Of a stretch of DNA of 16,193 nucleotides, positions 8,147 through 15,960 are shown piece by piece. The stretch is taken from NCBI GenBank assembly GCA_025769875.1, contig JAGFNK010001029.1:1-16193 (forward strand), read 5' to 3'. Source of the stretch: Russula earlei. Lineage: Eukaryota; Basidiomycota; Agaricomycetes; Russulales; Russulaceae. The notes below the pieces were generated by a model. It was not told where the DNA came from, ran no database searches, and was given only the letters and a program-made list of their open reading frames with translations. A program made the translations under genes and the position numbers. How positions within the stretch are numbered: position 1 is the first letter of the stretch; every line of letters starts with the position of its first letter.

Positions 8147-8715
8147 TGCTGAGTAAAAAGGCTTTTCCTGATGAGTAAGAGCTTTCATTGTCCATGTGTT
8201 TGCTGTTCTAGTGCACATGCGAGCACCTGATTCATTTTCTGATAGTTAGTTTAGGGCCGGTCATTTGAGGACTTGTAGTTTGGTTAAGGAATAGTGTTAT
8301 CTTATAAGGCCCTTATATAGCTCTATTAGGGTCCTTAGAGTCGACCCTAATACTCCTATTAAGGTCCTTAGTATTGCCTTATAGTTCATTCTATAGTTAT
8401 TAGAGTTGGTCTAATAATGCGTTGTAGAGTCTTTGATACTAGGTTAGTACCCATTGTAGAGCACCTAGAGTCGTCCTAAAGGGTCCCTAGAAGGGCCCTA
8501 ATACTGTCCTTTACTGCTAGAAGGGTTGCCAATAAGTGGGGCTTGCTGTATGTCGATTGTGCCGAGAATCACTCATGCGACAATGCACGTGCGATATTGT
8601 GGACACCTCTACTCACCCCTTTTGCTCATGTGAACAGGGTGACACCATAGAGGCTGGGTTTCCTCCTATAAGGAAGGGTCCTTCAAGGGCCCTCTCCAGA
8701 GAATGGTTCATGACA

Positions 8716-9379
8716 TTGAATACACCATTATGAAACTTAAGAATTGTGTGTAATTATCATCTGTGTTTGAAAACAATTGCAGATTTGATGGGAATTGCTT
8801 TGAGGAGCCAAGTTGGTGGGGCACTTGCCTTTTCTGGAGCATGACATGTTTTGCAAAAAGACATCAACTATCACCATCTTGGTGGTCACAAATGTCACAA
8901 AAGTGACAGACATATAACACATCTCAAATTAAAGTCCACCTGGGATGGAACATCCCCACATTATTTACAATGGCAAGTTGATCAGGTGGGGAAGGGAGAA
9001 ACAAATGTAATGGATTGTGTGAAATCTGGTTCCAAATACCATTCTTGAGTCTGGAGTGATGGTACAGTAGGATTGTAAGCTGCAGCACTGTAAGAATAAC
9101 CCAATTATGCAAACAGTTGTGCTGAGGGCCCTAATGATGAGGCCAGTGACGATGAGGCATACTGATTATTACTACATCATCTGCCATAGAGTCCCACAAA
9201 CCATGGGTTGTTTTCCAACTCTGGATGTGCGGCAAGGTGCTCTTTAATTCAGGTGGTGAGCTCAGAAGTGGTGCCCTCCATCAGAAGCTCAAGTGCACCT
9301 GCAATGATCATGAGGTCTTCTTGCATTTGTATGATGGAAAAGACTGGTCAAAACCCTTTGAGACAGTGCCCATACTAAT
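8716..9379. other. Gene-free stretch between the F6 LTR and the transposase
   Basis: No convincing coding region is visible. It probably includes the 3' non-coding part of the DDE transposon that follows on the minus strand. A small perfect dyad TGTCAC/GTGACA lies at 8893-8908. I could not identify a terminal inverted repeat that would mark the transposon end. Confidence 0.4.
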
Positions 9380-10979
9380 TCATATAGCATGAGAAACATC
9401 CTCAGCAGCTTTCTCTGTGCGTCTCTGTGTTTCTTGCCTCTCCTGGGTAATGCAGGTTTGTTCCTCTGTGTCAAAAGCCTCCTTCAGTTCAGGATGGGTC
9501 ACAAACCATGCCTTGATCTTTGTTGAGGCATGTGCTTTTGTCTTTTGCTGATTTTCTAACTTCATGTGCAAGTTGTTGGCCTCTTGCTGAGCAATCATGC
9601 AGTGTGCATTTGCTGCAGTCAGTTGTGACACTTGCATGGTTACAGTTTGTGAAAGGACCAAAACTTGGTGATGAAGTGACTGTATTTGGGTGATCAGCCC
9701 TTCATGGCTCCAAACTTGATCTTGGAGGAAAGATACAGCTTGTTTGTCAGGAAGAATCCCCTCCATGGACTGTGCCAAAGACATATGTGTGATTATCAGG
9801 CTGCATACACACAAATGTGGGTCAGCAGTCACGGATTCATGACTGCTGGTCATGTCCCCAGCACCTTCCTCCAAGTCCAAGGTACTGTAGTCCCCATCAC
9901 TAGTTTTGGAACTGAGTTTCAAGCTGATTGCTGGAGGCGATGTCGGAACCTCCATCAGGTATGAAGAGGGGAAGTGCAATGAATATGATGATGCCATGCT
10001 AGGTGCATAGTCTTCTTCAGTGAAGACTGATGGATTGAGGTGCCAGATTCCAGACTTCCGGAATGCATTCTGAATGAGAACCAGGGTGATGACTTTACAA
10101 ATCTCCATGTATTTGTGGATGACATTATTCCATGTGATTTTGATGCCTTTGGCAAGATGGCAGTCACAATGTGAGGACCACGCATGTTGGACCAGTGAAG
10201 ACCAACACATCAAGTGGCTGAAGCTTGTGTGTGGTTTTTGAAGGGAGGCAGAACAATATAATGTTGTTGTCATAGGCAAGTTGCTGAATGGATGGTGTCT
10301 CATGTGAGTTGTGCCCATCAAAGGTCAGTACAATTGGTTTGTCATTAATGCGATGTGTAGTGGCAAACAGAATGAACACATATGGAACCATCATTCACAT
10401 AATTCACAATCTGTCAACCCAGAAGGGGAAGTTGCAACACTGCAAAGACAATTAGATAAATTGCTGCCATATGCTGGACTGAATCCCACCTTCTGATGCC
10501 TTCCAAATCCTGGCAGTCAGGCAGTGGGCCATCTGAGAGAATAAACATTGATGGCATAAGAGCTCCTACTGCTGAAATCCATTCAATAATGGAGACAAGC
10601 TCCAGAGTGTTGCTCTTGATGTGGTATTGCTGCTTCCATTCTTTCATAAATAAGAACTTTTTTGTTTTTATGGCTGCCTCCCATCTGGATGCCCTTCTCA
10701 TCCATGTTCCATTGATGTTCTGGTGGTATCCCATGATAATCATCCACCAGTTCCTGTAGTCTTGCAAAGTAGTCATGGACTACTGTCCTATTGAAATTCT
10801 GCATGCACTTCAGATATAACCCACTTGCTTTTGATAAAGTAACTTCAGAGTTGCACTTGACAAACCAATAGTGCCACCTTTTTCCAGGGTACTTGCTAGA
10901 GATGTCCAGAGCATGAGCCCACAGTGCCTGTTGATCCAGAGGCATTGCCTCTGCAGACATCTGTTCACACCAGTCAAGA
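9380..10979 (-). pseudogene. pogo/Tc1-type DDE transposase, main part (decayed)
   Basis: On the minus strand the gene enters from the nested insertion at 10979 with LLDWCEQM, a Tc5/CENP-B-like HTH. It continues through WAHALDISSKYPGKRWHYWF to the catalytic core. The first Asp is in WNMDEKG (10702-10700), the second in TFDGHNSH (10319-10317) and the third in LQPLDV (10211-10209): a DDD triad. The family-typical FTEEDYAPS block follows, then a long C-terminal coiled coil (HCMIAQQEANNLHMKLENQQ) and stop at 9382-9380. The reading uses at least three frames (10960 to about 10650; about 10640 to 10450; 10394 to 10164; about 10160 to 9380), so it is a pseudogene. Such transposases cut and paste DNA at TA sites. 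No terminal inverted repeats were found. Confidence 0.9.
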
Positions 10980-11002
10980 TGTTACGGTGTTGCGGCTGTT
11001 AG

Positions 11003-11963
11003 TGTCAAGACTCACTGTTGAACTATCCAGTTCAAGAGTGAGGGATAAGCTCGAAGACGAGTCGATAGACGTCCAAGACCGCGTGGGCAAGAAGTAAAGT
11101 CCAGAGTAGTAACAGATACCAGAGAGGTATTGTTACTGTGAGAGTCGAGCAATCACGCAGGGAAGAGGCCAGGGTAGTCACAAGGGGATGGTCCTTAAAG
11201 GAGTATCCCAGGGATAGAGAGTGCTGTAAACAAATGGACAGTCTGAGGACTGTCCACTACTTTATTGAGCGCTTATATACTACAAGAGAACTGCTAAATA
11301 GGGAACAAGTCATAACCTTGTTATCAAGCACAATAGAGTGATGAGTAAGAAGTCGGAGGACGCTTACTGAGCATGTTCAGTCATGCTCAGTAAGCTGCTG
11401 AGTAAGAAGCTTCTCTTGATGAGTAAGAGCTTCCATTGTCCACGTGTTCACTAGTTTAGTGCACATGCAAGCACCTGATTCATTTCCTGTTAGTTAGTTT
11501 AGGGCTGGTCATTTGAGGACTTGTAGTTTGGTTAGGGGATAGTGTTATCTTATAAGGCCCTTATATAGTTCTATTAGGGTCCTTAGAGTCGACCCTAATA
11601 CTTCTATTAAGGTCCTTAGTGTTGCCTTATAGTTCGTTCTATAGTTATTAGAGTTGGTCTAATAACGCATTGTAGGGCCTTTGATACTAGGTTAGTACCT
11701 ATTGTAGAGTTCCTAGGGTCGTTCCAAAGGGTCCTTAGGAAGGCCCTAATACTGTCTTTTGTTGCTAGAAGGGTTGCCTTTAAGTGGGGCTTGCTGTATG
11801 TCGATTGTGCCGAGAATCGCTCGCGCAACAATGCGCGCGCGATATTGTGGACACCTCTACTCACCCCTTTTGCTCGTGTGAACAGGGTGACACCATAGAG
11901 GCTGGGTTTCCTCCTATAAGGAAGGGTCCTTCAAGGGCCCTCTCCGGGGAATGGTTCATGACA
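11003..11963 (-). mobile_element. Solo LTR, family F6 (copy 2), with TSD gttag; innermost layer of the nest
   Basis: This 961-bp LTR is colinear with 7754-8715, ends TGTCA...TGACA, and is flanked by perfect gttag duplications at 10998-11002 and 11964-11968. It lies inside the F4 solo LTR and is therefore the youngest insertion of this nest. It is more CpG-rich than copy 1 at several aligned sites. Start-site dyad and hairpin are conserved. Confidence 0.95.
11235..11279 (-). promoter_or_regulatory. F6 LTR core promoter: TATA box plus start-site dyad (copy 2)
   Basis: TATATAAG is at 11279-11272 on the minus strand, and the dyad GACTGTCC/GGACAGTC lies at 11255-11236 with a 4-nt loop. AGACTGTCCA is at 11244-11235. 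Spacing is identical to copy 1. Confidence 0.6.
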
Positions 11964-12276
11964 GTTAGAGTGTTAGCTCAGGGTTCAGTGGGGGCCAAGT
12001 CCCTGTGACTTGGTTCAAGGGTTCAGTGGGGGCTGGCTCAAAGAGACTGGATCAAAGGTTTAACGTCTCAAGACTAAGTCAGACAATGACTCAGCCCACA
12101 GACAGAGTTGATCTTCTGGTTTCACAGAAGAGGAGGGTGATGAGAGAGAGGCAGAGGAGGAAGAGGAACACAAGGGTTCCTTGAGGCGTGCTCAGGTCAA
12201 GCAGAGTATAGGCCAGCACAAGCAAGTTGTGATTGAGAAAGTATACAGGGCTAGGGATGCAACAGGAAATGGTACA

Positions 12277-12321
12277 AAGCTAAGCTTGGGGTATTCCCCA
12301 GCTTTTACAGGTGCTTAAATA
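12277..12321 (-). promoter_or_regulatory. F4 LTR core promoter in the nested copy
   Basis: On the minus strand TATTTAAG (12321-12314) is followed by AAGC-TTA-GCTT (12287-12277), centred about 39 bp downstream. This is a cleaner dyad than in the 4871-5472 copy. Confidence 0.45.
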
Positions 12322-12547
12322 CTGTATCTAGCAAGGCTGTACAGTACTATATGTAGAACAATGGATAAAAGGGGAGCCAATAGCAAAAGGAGATCAGAAA
12401 CAAGGTGAAACACAAGGAGGTAAAACGACAGCTATCAATCACTATCAAGGGATGAAACGGTAACTGAGGGGATGAGGGTAACAGAGAAGAACAATAACAG
12501 AAACAGGTTAGTGACAAACCAATAAGGGGGTAGATCATGACACAAGA

Positions 12548-12817
12548 AGCACCTTTTCTTGGGCTGGCTTGAGAAGTTGGCTGTCCTGGTGGGTTTCCTG
12601 ATGTGACCTATGCTTCCCAGAAGCTCTGTCTTGTAGTGTCTGGCAGGAGACCTTGGAAATAATCATATAAGACCTTGGGTGATGTATGGAATGTACTCAC
12701 ATGGTGGCCCAGTGCTGCACAATTAAATGAGCGATAGGTACCATTGTTATAATCACTCAGCGCTGCCTGTATTTGCTGCTCATAGGTATGGTCTTGTGCT
12801 GGCCAACTGGACCACCT
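12548..12817 (-). pseudogene. N-terminal part of the DDE transposase (psq-type HTH), cut off by the nested LTRs
   Basis: On the minus strand this reads YEQQIQAALSDYNNGTYRSF, then NCAALGHHVSTFHTSPKVL, which resembles the N-terminal pipsqueak-type helix-turn-helix of fungal pogo transposases. A TAG interrupts at 12610-12608. After a frameshift the sequence runs LKPAQEKVL into the F4 LTR and resumes as LDWCEQM at 10979. A TAA at 12820-12818 closes the frame upstream, so the true start is lost or lies in another frame (an ATG is near 12825). These helices bind the transposon ends. Confidence 0.75.
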
Positions 12818-13203
12818 TTAACATGGCATTGATGGATGTGAAGTAGAACTACAGTACGCAGACCCCTGAGTCAGCATATGGCATATCTGATCACCCAGCT
12901 GGAATCAAACTCCATCCTCTGACATGTGATGCAGGCATTGTTACAAACCAAGGCCAGGTCCTGGCTGTAGATTGTCCTATTTCACTCAAGAGAGACCTCT
13001 CTCACTTTGCATTGCCAACTCCCTTCCATTTCCTGGGCTACCCCTCCCACGGTACAAGATATCGCTATTGCAAAGGCACTATAACATGACCAGGCACCCG
13101 TTTCCTAATCGGGTAATCATCACGTGGCAGCCACATGGTCACCCAGCCACCAAGAACCTGAAAACAGTGGCACAAACTCTTAGAAACTGTTGCATAACTT
13201 ATC

Positions 13204-13304
13204 TGACATCATCAAGGCTCCAATGACATCATGGCTGACTGAGCGACTCCACAGTGACCTCATAGGCTCACTAAGTGCTCCACAGTGACATCATAATGAT
13301 GTCA
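13204..13304. promoter_or_regulatory. Repeated ATF/CRE-like sites in F5 U3
   Basis: TGACATCA occurs at 13204, 13224 and 13286, and inverted at 13297-13304. The last two form a perfect 9-bp-arm palindrome at 13286-13304. The interspersed motif ctccacagtgac occurs twice. In the sister LTR one site is the perfect palindrome TGACGTCA (6707-6714), the consensus for CREB/ATF bZIP factors. Binding is inferred. Confidence 0.45.
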
Positions 13305-13440
13305 TCGCTCCACAATGATCAGTAAAGTGCTCAGTAAGCCTGAAACTTGACACAAGCAAGTTTATGCCTCTGTAGTCCTATTGGATGGTACCAAAGGGTC
13401 TAGAATAGTTCCAGTTCTTTGTAATTGACCCTGTACACTG

Positions 13441-13482
13441 TATATAAGCCCCAATGAAGCATGGCAGTCATCATGCTGTCCA
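13441..13482 (+). promoter_or_regulatory. F5 LTR core promoter and predicted RNA 5' end
   Basis: TATATAAG (13441-13448) is followed at about 32 bp by ATGCTGTCCA (13473-13482). This aligns with AGACTGTCCA of the other F5 and both F6 copies and differs at two positions. Confidence 0.5.
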
Positions 13483-13780
13483 TTTGTGATACTCTCATCT
13501 TCCTGGGTACTCCCCCACAACCGCTCAGTCTAAAGATTCCCCTCAACTCCAAGGTACTCTTCAACGACCGCCTTGTCTAATGCCCTCTTGCTACACTGGC
13601 CTCCAGCCTTTGCCTCTGTCTCTTGCAACACCTACCAGTCTCCATCTGGTACCTCATCGTCGTTTGGCTCGTCCTCCTGTTCAATGCTGTTCAATGCCGC
13701 CTTCACCGCATATCATCTGTTCCGACCCTTGCCCACCTGCTCCTGAGTCCTTAGTGATCAGCAGTACGTGTCTTGACATC

Positions 13781-13790
13781 TGGACAGTCT
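13781..13790 (+). promoter_or_regulatory. Self-primer binding site of the F5 element
   Basis: TGGACAGTCT lies 2 bp after the LTR end. It is the exact reverse complement of AGACTGTCCA, the predicted 5' end of F5/F6 RNA. The complementarity stops exactly at the predicted start on one side and after 10 nt on the other. Tf1/sushi-group Ty3 elements prime reverse transcription with their own RNA 5' end in this arrangement. I recognise no conventional tRNA-complementary site here. Confidence 0.65.
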
Positions 13791-13824
13791 CTCATCATCC
13801 CTGTATTGACCAGCCAATGCTCAA

Positions 13825-14750
13825 GTGTCCACTCCTCACTCCCCCACTTTGGTTAACACCTCCTTGCGCCTCCCTTCTCATCTGCAACCTACCCCACGCA
13901 CTGCCCTTCGCATCCTCACTGAAGACATCAACCCGGTCGACACATCCTCGCCCCTCAGCATCTTGTACTCCCCAACAGCCCCACCATCGTCCCCCAGCAT
14001 TCCCCAGCCTATTCCAGACCACTTTGTCCCTGTTGGCACCCCCCCCCCCCAGCACAGAACAAGCAACAGCAAGCGGACCATCCTCCCTTGCCTGAAGGCT
14101 TCCTTGATCGCCCCCCTTGCACAGCATTCCGGTTCCACCCCCACCAATACTTTGTCCTTCCCACCACTAATTGTTCCCACGAGCAGTGGCATCCCCTCCA
14201 CGACTTAAACCATCAGGATTATCTGGGATGCATCCCTACCTCAGACCAGTTGAGTCATTGCACCTTCACAGACACCTACACAACCACCTTCCGTGCACGC
14301 ATCGTCCACACTTTTGCTGTGGAACCCTCCAACACTGCCCTTGCCACCGAGTACAACTTAACCCCCTTTGGCATCTGTTCCAATGTCGGGATCTACGCCC
14401 TGGACGCTGACTTTCCCCTCAGATGCATTGCATACATTTTTAACATGTCGTTGTTTAGGAAACTTCTTACTTTGCCTGCTATTTACTGCCCTGCTTACGA
14501 GGGCTCGTTTTGCTTATCTATCGTACATGACTTCTTGGATGGACGCGTCGCTTTTGCTTACAGTTACTTACATTTCGAAGAGAACAGTAATCGCATCTCC
14601 CTACATCACTATTCGACTTATACAGTCGATACCATCCGCTTCAACCCACAGTTACTTTGCTTCTGTTTCATGCCTTGTATTCCCCCTAACCCTCTCGAAA
14701 TAATTGAGAGGTACCGTCTCGAAACCATAGATCTTGTGCATGGTTCTTAA
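13825..14750 (+). pseudogene. Unrecognised ORF(s) in the internal region of the F5 element
   Basis: A proline/serine/threonine-rich frame starts at ATG 13825 (MSTPHSPTLV) and runs to 14208. From about 14052 a different frame (QNKQQQADHPPLPEGF) becomes the better reading and stays open to 14750, including CTAFRFHPHQYFVLPTTNC and HTFAVEPSNTALATEYNL. The change of frame follows a C10 run at 14041-14050, a likely slippage site. The position, first after the 5' LTR, would suit Gag, but I recognise no Gag, protease or RT motif. Composition changes near 14430 from C-rich to T-rich, so the last 100 codons could derive from another insertion. Confidence 0.45.
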
Positions 14751-14776
14751 AAAGTAAGAACCACCCTTGTAACGCT

Positions 14777-14862
14777 TAAATAAAGATCGAATAAAATATT
14801 TCTTCTTTGCCTTGACTAAAGTGCCTTGAGAATACACCTTAGAAGAAGACGAAGAAGAAGAT
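14777..14862 (+). other. AATAAA motifs and GAA-rich microsatellite
   Basis: AATAAA occurs at 14779-14784 and 14790-14795, shortly after the stop at 14750, in an AT-rich stretch. A GAA-type imperfect microsatellite lies at about 14841-14862. This could be a 3' end of a transcript, but nothing else supports that. Confidence 0.3.
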
Positions 14863-14901
14863 GCTATCACCAGACACGTCTTGAGCATAAATCATTATTG
14901 A

Positions 14902-15588
14902 ACTTGGGCCTCCACCACATTCCCTGTCACCACCTTAACCAACCTACACAACATACCAGGAATAGAACCACCCCACGAAGACTTTCCTCATCTTGTTGTC
15001 AAAGAGCTCCTTGAAGTTTTACCATTTGGACAACTCCTAAGCCATGACGAACACACATTATATCTTGAAACCCTTAGTCGACTCCTGCCACCAGCACGAC
15101 AACAACTATTATATTGGCAACTTGCTCAAGCAAAGAACATCCAAGGACAACCAGTTGATTATCAATCCCTGCGCTCCAGCGAATTGAACCTTTGGACCAG
15201 GATCATCCAGCCACATCACCACCTCATCATTAATTCTTTAAGGACAGGGTATCACCTGTTTTACCTGGCTTGGACATACATCAGCTACTATCATCTCACT
15301 GTCCAGTTCTACCACCTACATTTCAACAGAATACAAAGGGAAAACCAATTTTACGTCCAACTTGCTGTTGTACCAGGAATACACAACACCTTTGATTGGG
15401 AAACTAACTCTTGGTTATACGACACAGACTACAATCAACCTTGGGCAATTACCAGCCCAGATGCCTCATATACTGGTCCTCCTGCATACTATTCTGTCCC
15501 AGCAATCCTAGAAACCTCAAGTCTTGTCCCTCGACCCCTCACACCGATTCAAACCACTGTCCCAACTAGCCAAGAATTGCTGGTCTGA
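14902..15588 (+). CDS. Unrecognised open frame, helical protein fragment
   Basis: The frame is open for 228 codons (TGA before it at 14899, TGA at 15586) but lacks an ATG, so it is partial or its start is lost. It reads EDFPHLVVKELLEVLPFGQL, then LYLETLSRLLPPARQQLLYW and QLAQAKNIQGQPVDYQSL, which look like amphipathic helices. An aromatic-rich part (YHLFYLAWTYISYYHLTVQF) follows, then NTFDWETNSWLYDTDYNQPW and a proline-rich tail. Composition and helix pattern look like a real protein, perhaps a Gag or capsid of the F5 element, but I cannot assign a family. Confidence 0.4.
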   Translation, partial: TWASTTFPVTTLTNLHNIPGIEPPHEDFPHLVVKELLEVLPFGQLLSHDEHTLYLETLSRLLPPARQQLLYWQLAQAKNIQGQPVDYQSLRSSELNLWTRIIQPHHHLIINSLRTGYHLFYLAWTYISYYHLTVQFYHLHFNRIQRENQFYVQLAVVPGIHNTFDWETNSWLYDTDYNQPWAITSPDASYTGPPAYYSVPAILETSSLVPRPLTPIQTTVPTSQELLV

Positions 15589-15960
15589 CAGCACACAAGA
15601 TACTGAGTCAAATCCGTGGACAGCAAGTGTGTAACTGCAAAACAGAGTATTGCACGTGCAACTTTCAACCAGATACACCTCCTACTCCTAACAGAATTAC
15701 TTTGTGGATGCCAGGCAATTACCACCTCCCCATTCAATAAATCTGGCTCCTTGACACAGGAGACGTGCGTCATCCCAATGACCCCCTGAAAGAGAAAACA
15801 GTTCCCCAACGCTAGAGGATTTCTTGTTGAAGGCCATTACCCTCCTACCCCTCCTGACGCCCACTTACCCTTGTTTACCAATCATATTCCTACCCCTGTT
15901 GTACCTATCCAACCTTTTGCGTCACCCCTCGTTGAATCCCCTGATAGTGCCAATCTTAGG
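15576..15960 (+). pseudogene. Continuation of the unknown protein, with a CXC cysteine cluster (broken)
   Basis: After a shift into the neighbouring frame near 15576 the reading continues: LTAHKILSQIRGQQV, CNCKTEYCTC, then NFQPDTPPTPNRITLWMPGN, to a TAA near 15738 and a TAG near 15813. A proline-rich stretch (HYPPTPPDAHLPLF) is readable in yet another frame from 15814. The cluster spacing CXCX5CXC is not a CCHC knuckle and I do not recognise it. Confidence 0.3.

Larger units (their letters stand above)
7754..8715 (-). mobile_element. Solo LTR, family F6 (copy 1), with TSD ttgaa
   Basis: This 962-bp LTR reads TGTCA...TGACA with perfect ttgaa duplications at 7749-7753 and 8716-8720. It is colinear with 11003-11963. 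The sense strand is minus, judged from TATATAAG at 8030-8023 and the CT-rich leader following it on that strand. Its start-site region is shared with family F5. A perfect 14-bp-arm hairpin lies at 8113-8146. Open frames at 7889-8095 and 8536-8733 are repeat-internal and antisense to the LTR; I do not regard them as genes. Confidence 0.95.
10980..12542 (-). mobile_element. Solo LTR, family F4, with TSD caaga; itself split by an F6 LTR
   Basis: Perfect caaga duplications flank it (10975-10979 and 12543-12547). Its sequence is the reverse complement of 4871-5472, split into 10980-11002 and 11969-12542 by the F6 LTR plus one TSD copy. Net length is 597 bp against 602 bp for the other copy. Its ends, TGTCATGATC and ACCGTAACA on the minus strand, match the first copy. 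It interrupts the transposase between AQEKVL and LDWCEQM, and excision rejoins that frame. Confidence 0.93.
12939..13778 (+). mobile_element. F5 LTR (5' LTR of an element continuing rightwards)
   Basis: This 840-bp LTR starts TGTTACAAACC and ends CGTGTCTTGACA. It is the inverted counterpart of 6150-6977. The flanks differ (ggcat on the left, tctgg on the right), so it is not a solo LTR. The right side carries a primer-binding-site candidate 2 bp after the LTR, as expected of a 5' LTR with its internal region to the right. U3 holds repeated TGACATCA sites (from 13204), TATATAAG is at 13441-13448, and the leader is CT-rich. Confidence 0.85.

Noticed and set aside
9686..9964. Plus-strand open frame opposite the transposase C-terminus
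   Set aside because: Shadow of the minus-strand coding sequence, which has recognisable motifs.
7754..11963. A single LTR element bounded by the two F6 repeats, with the DDE transposase as its internal region
   Set aside because: Each F6 LTR has its own, different, perfect 5-bp TSD (ttgaa and gttag), and the second lies inside an F4 LTR. They are independent solo insertions.
8536..12008. Conserved open frames in both F6 copies (8536-8733 and 11784-12008; also 7889-8095 and 11138-11341)
   Set aside because: They lie antisense to the inferred LTR orientation, are short, and are similar only because the LTR copies are similar. No domain is visible and one runs past the LTR end.
9060..12860. 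Possible pogo-type terminal inverted repeats (tacagta near 9063 and ctacagta near 12852)
   Set aside because: They are in direct, not inverted, orientation and only 7-8 bp long; not enough to define transposon ends.
4871..13778. Large nested inverted repeats (4871-5472 with 10980-12542; 6150-6977 with 12939-13778) as arms of a giant transposon or inversion
   Set aside because: The arms are LTRs with TG...CA ends. At least one member of each pair is a solo LTR with its own TSD, so the inverted arrangement is coincidental.
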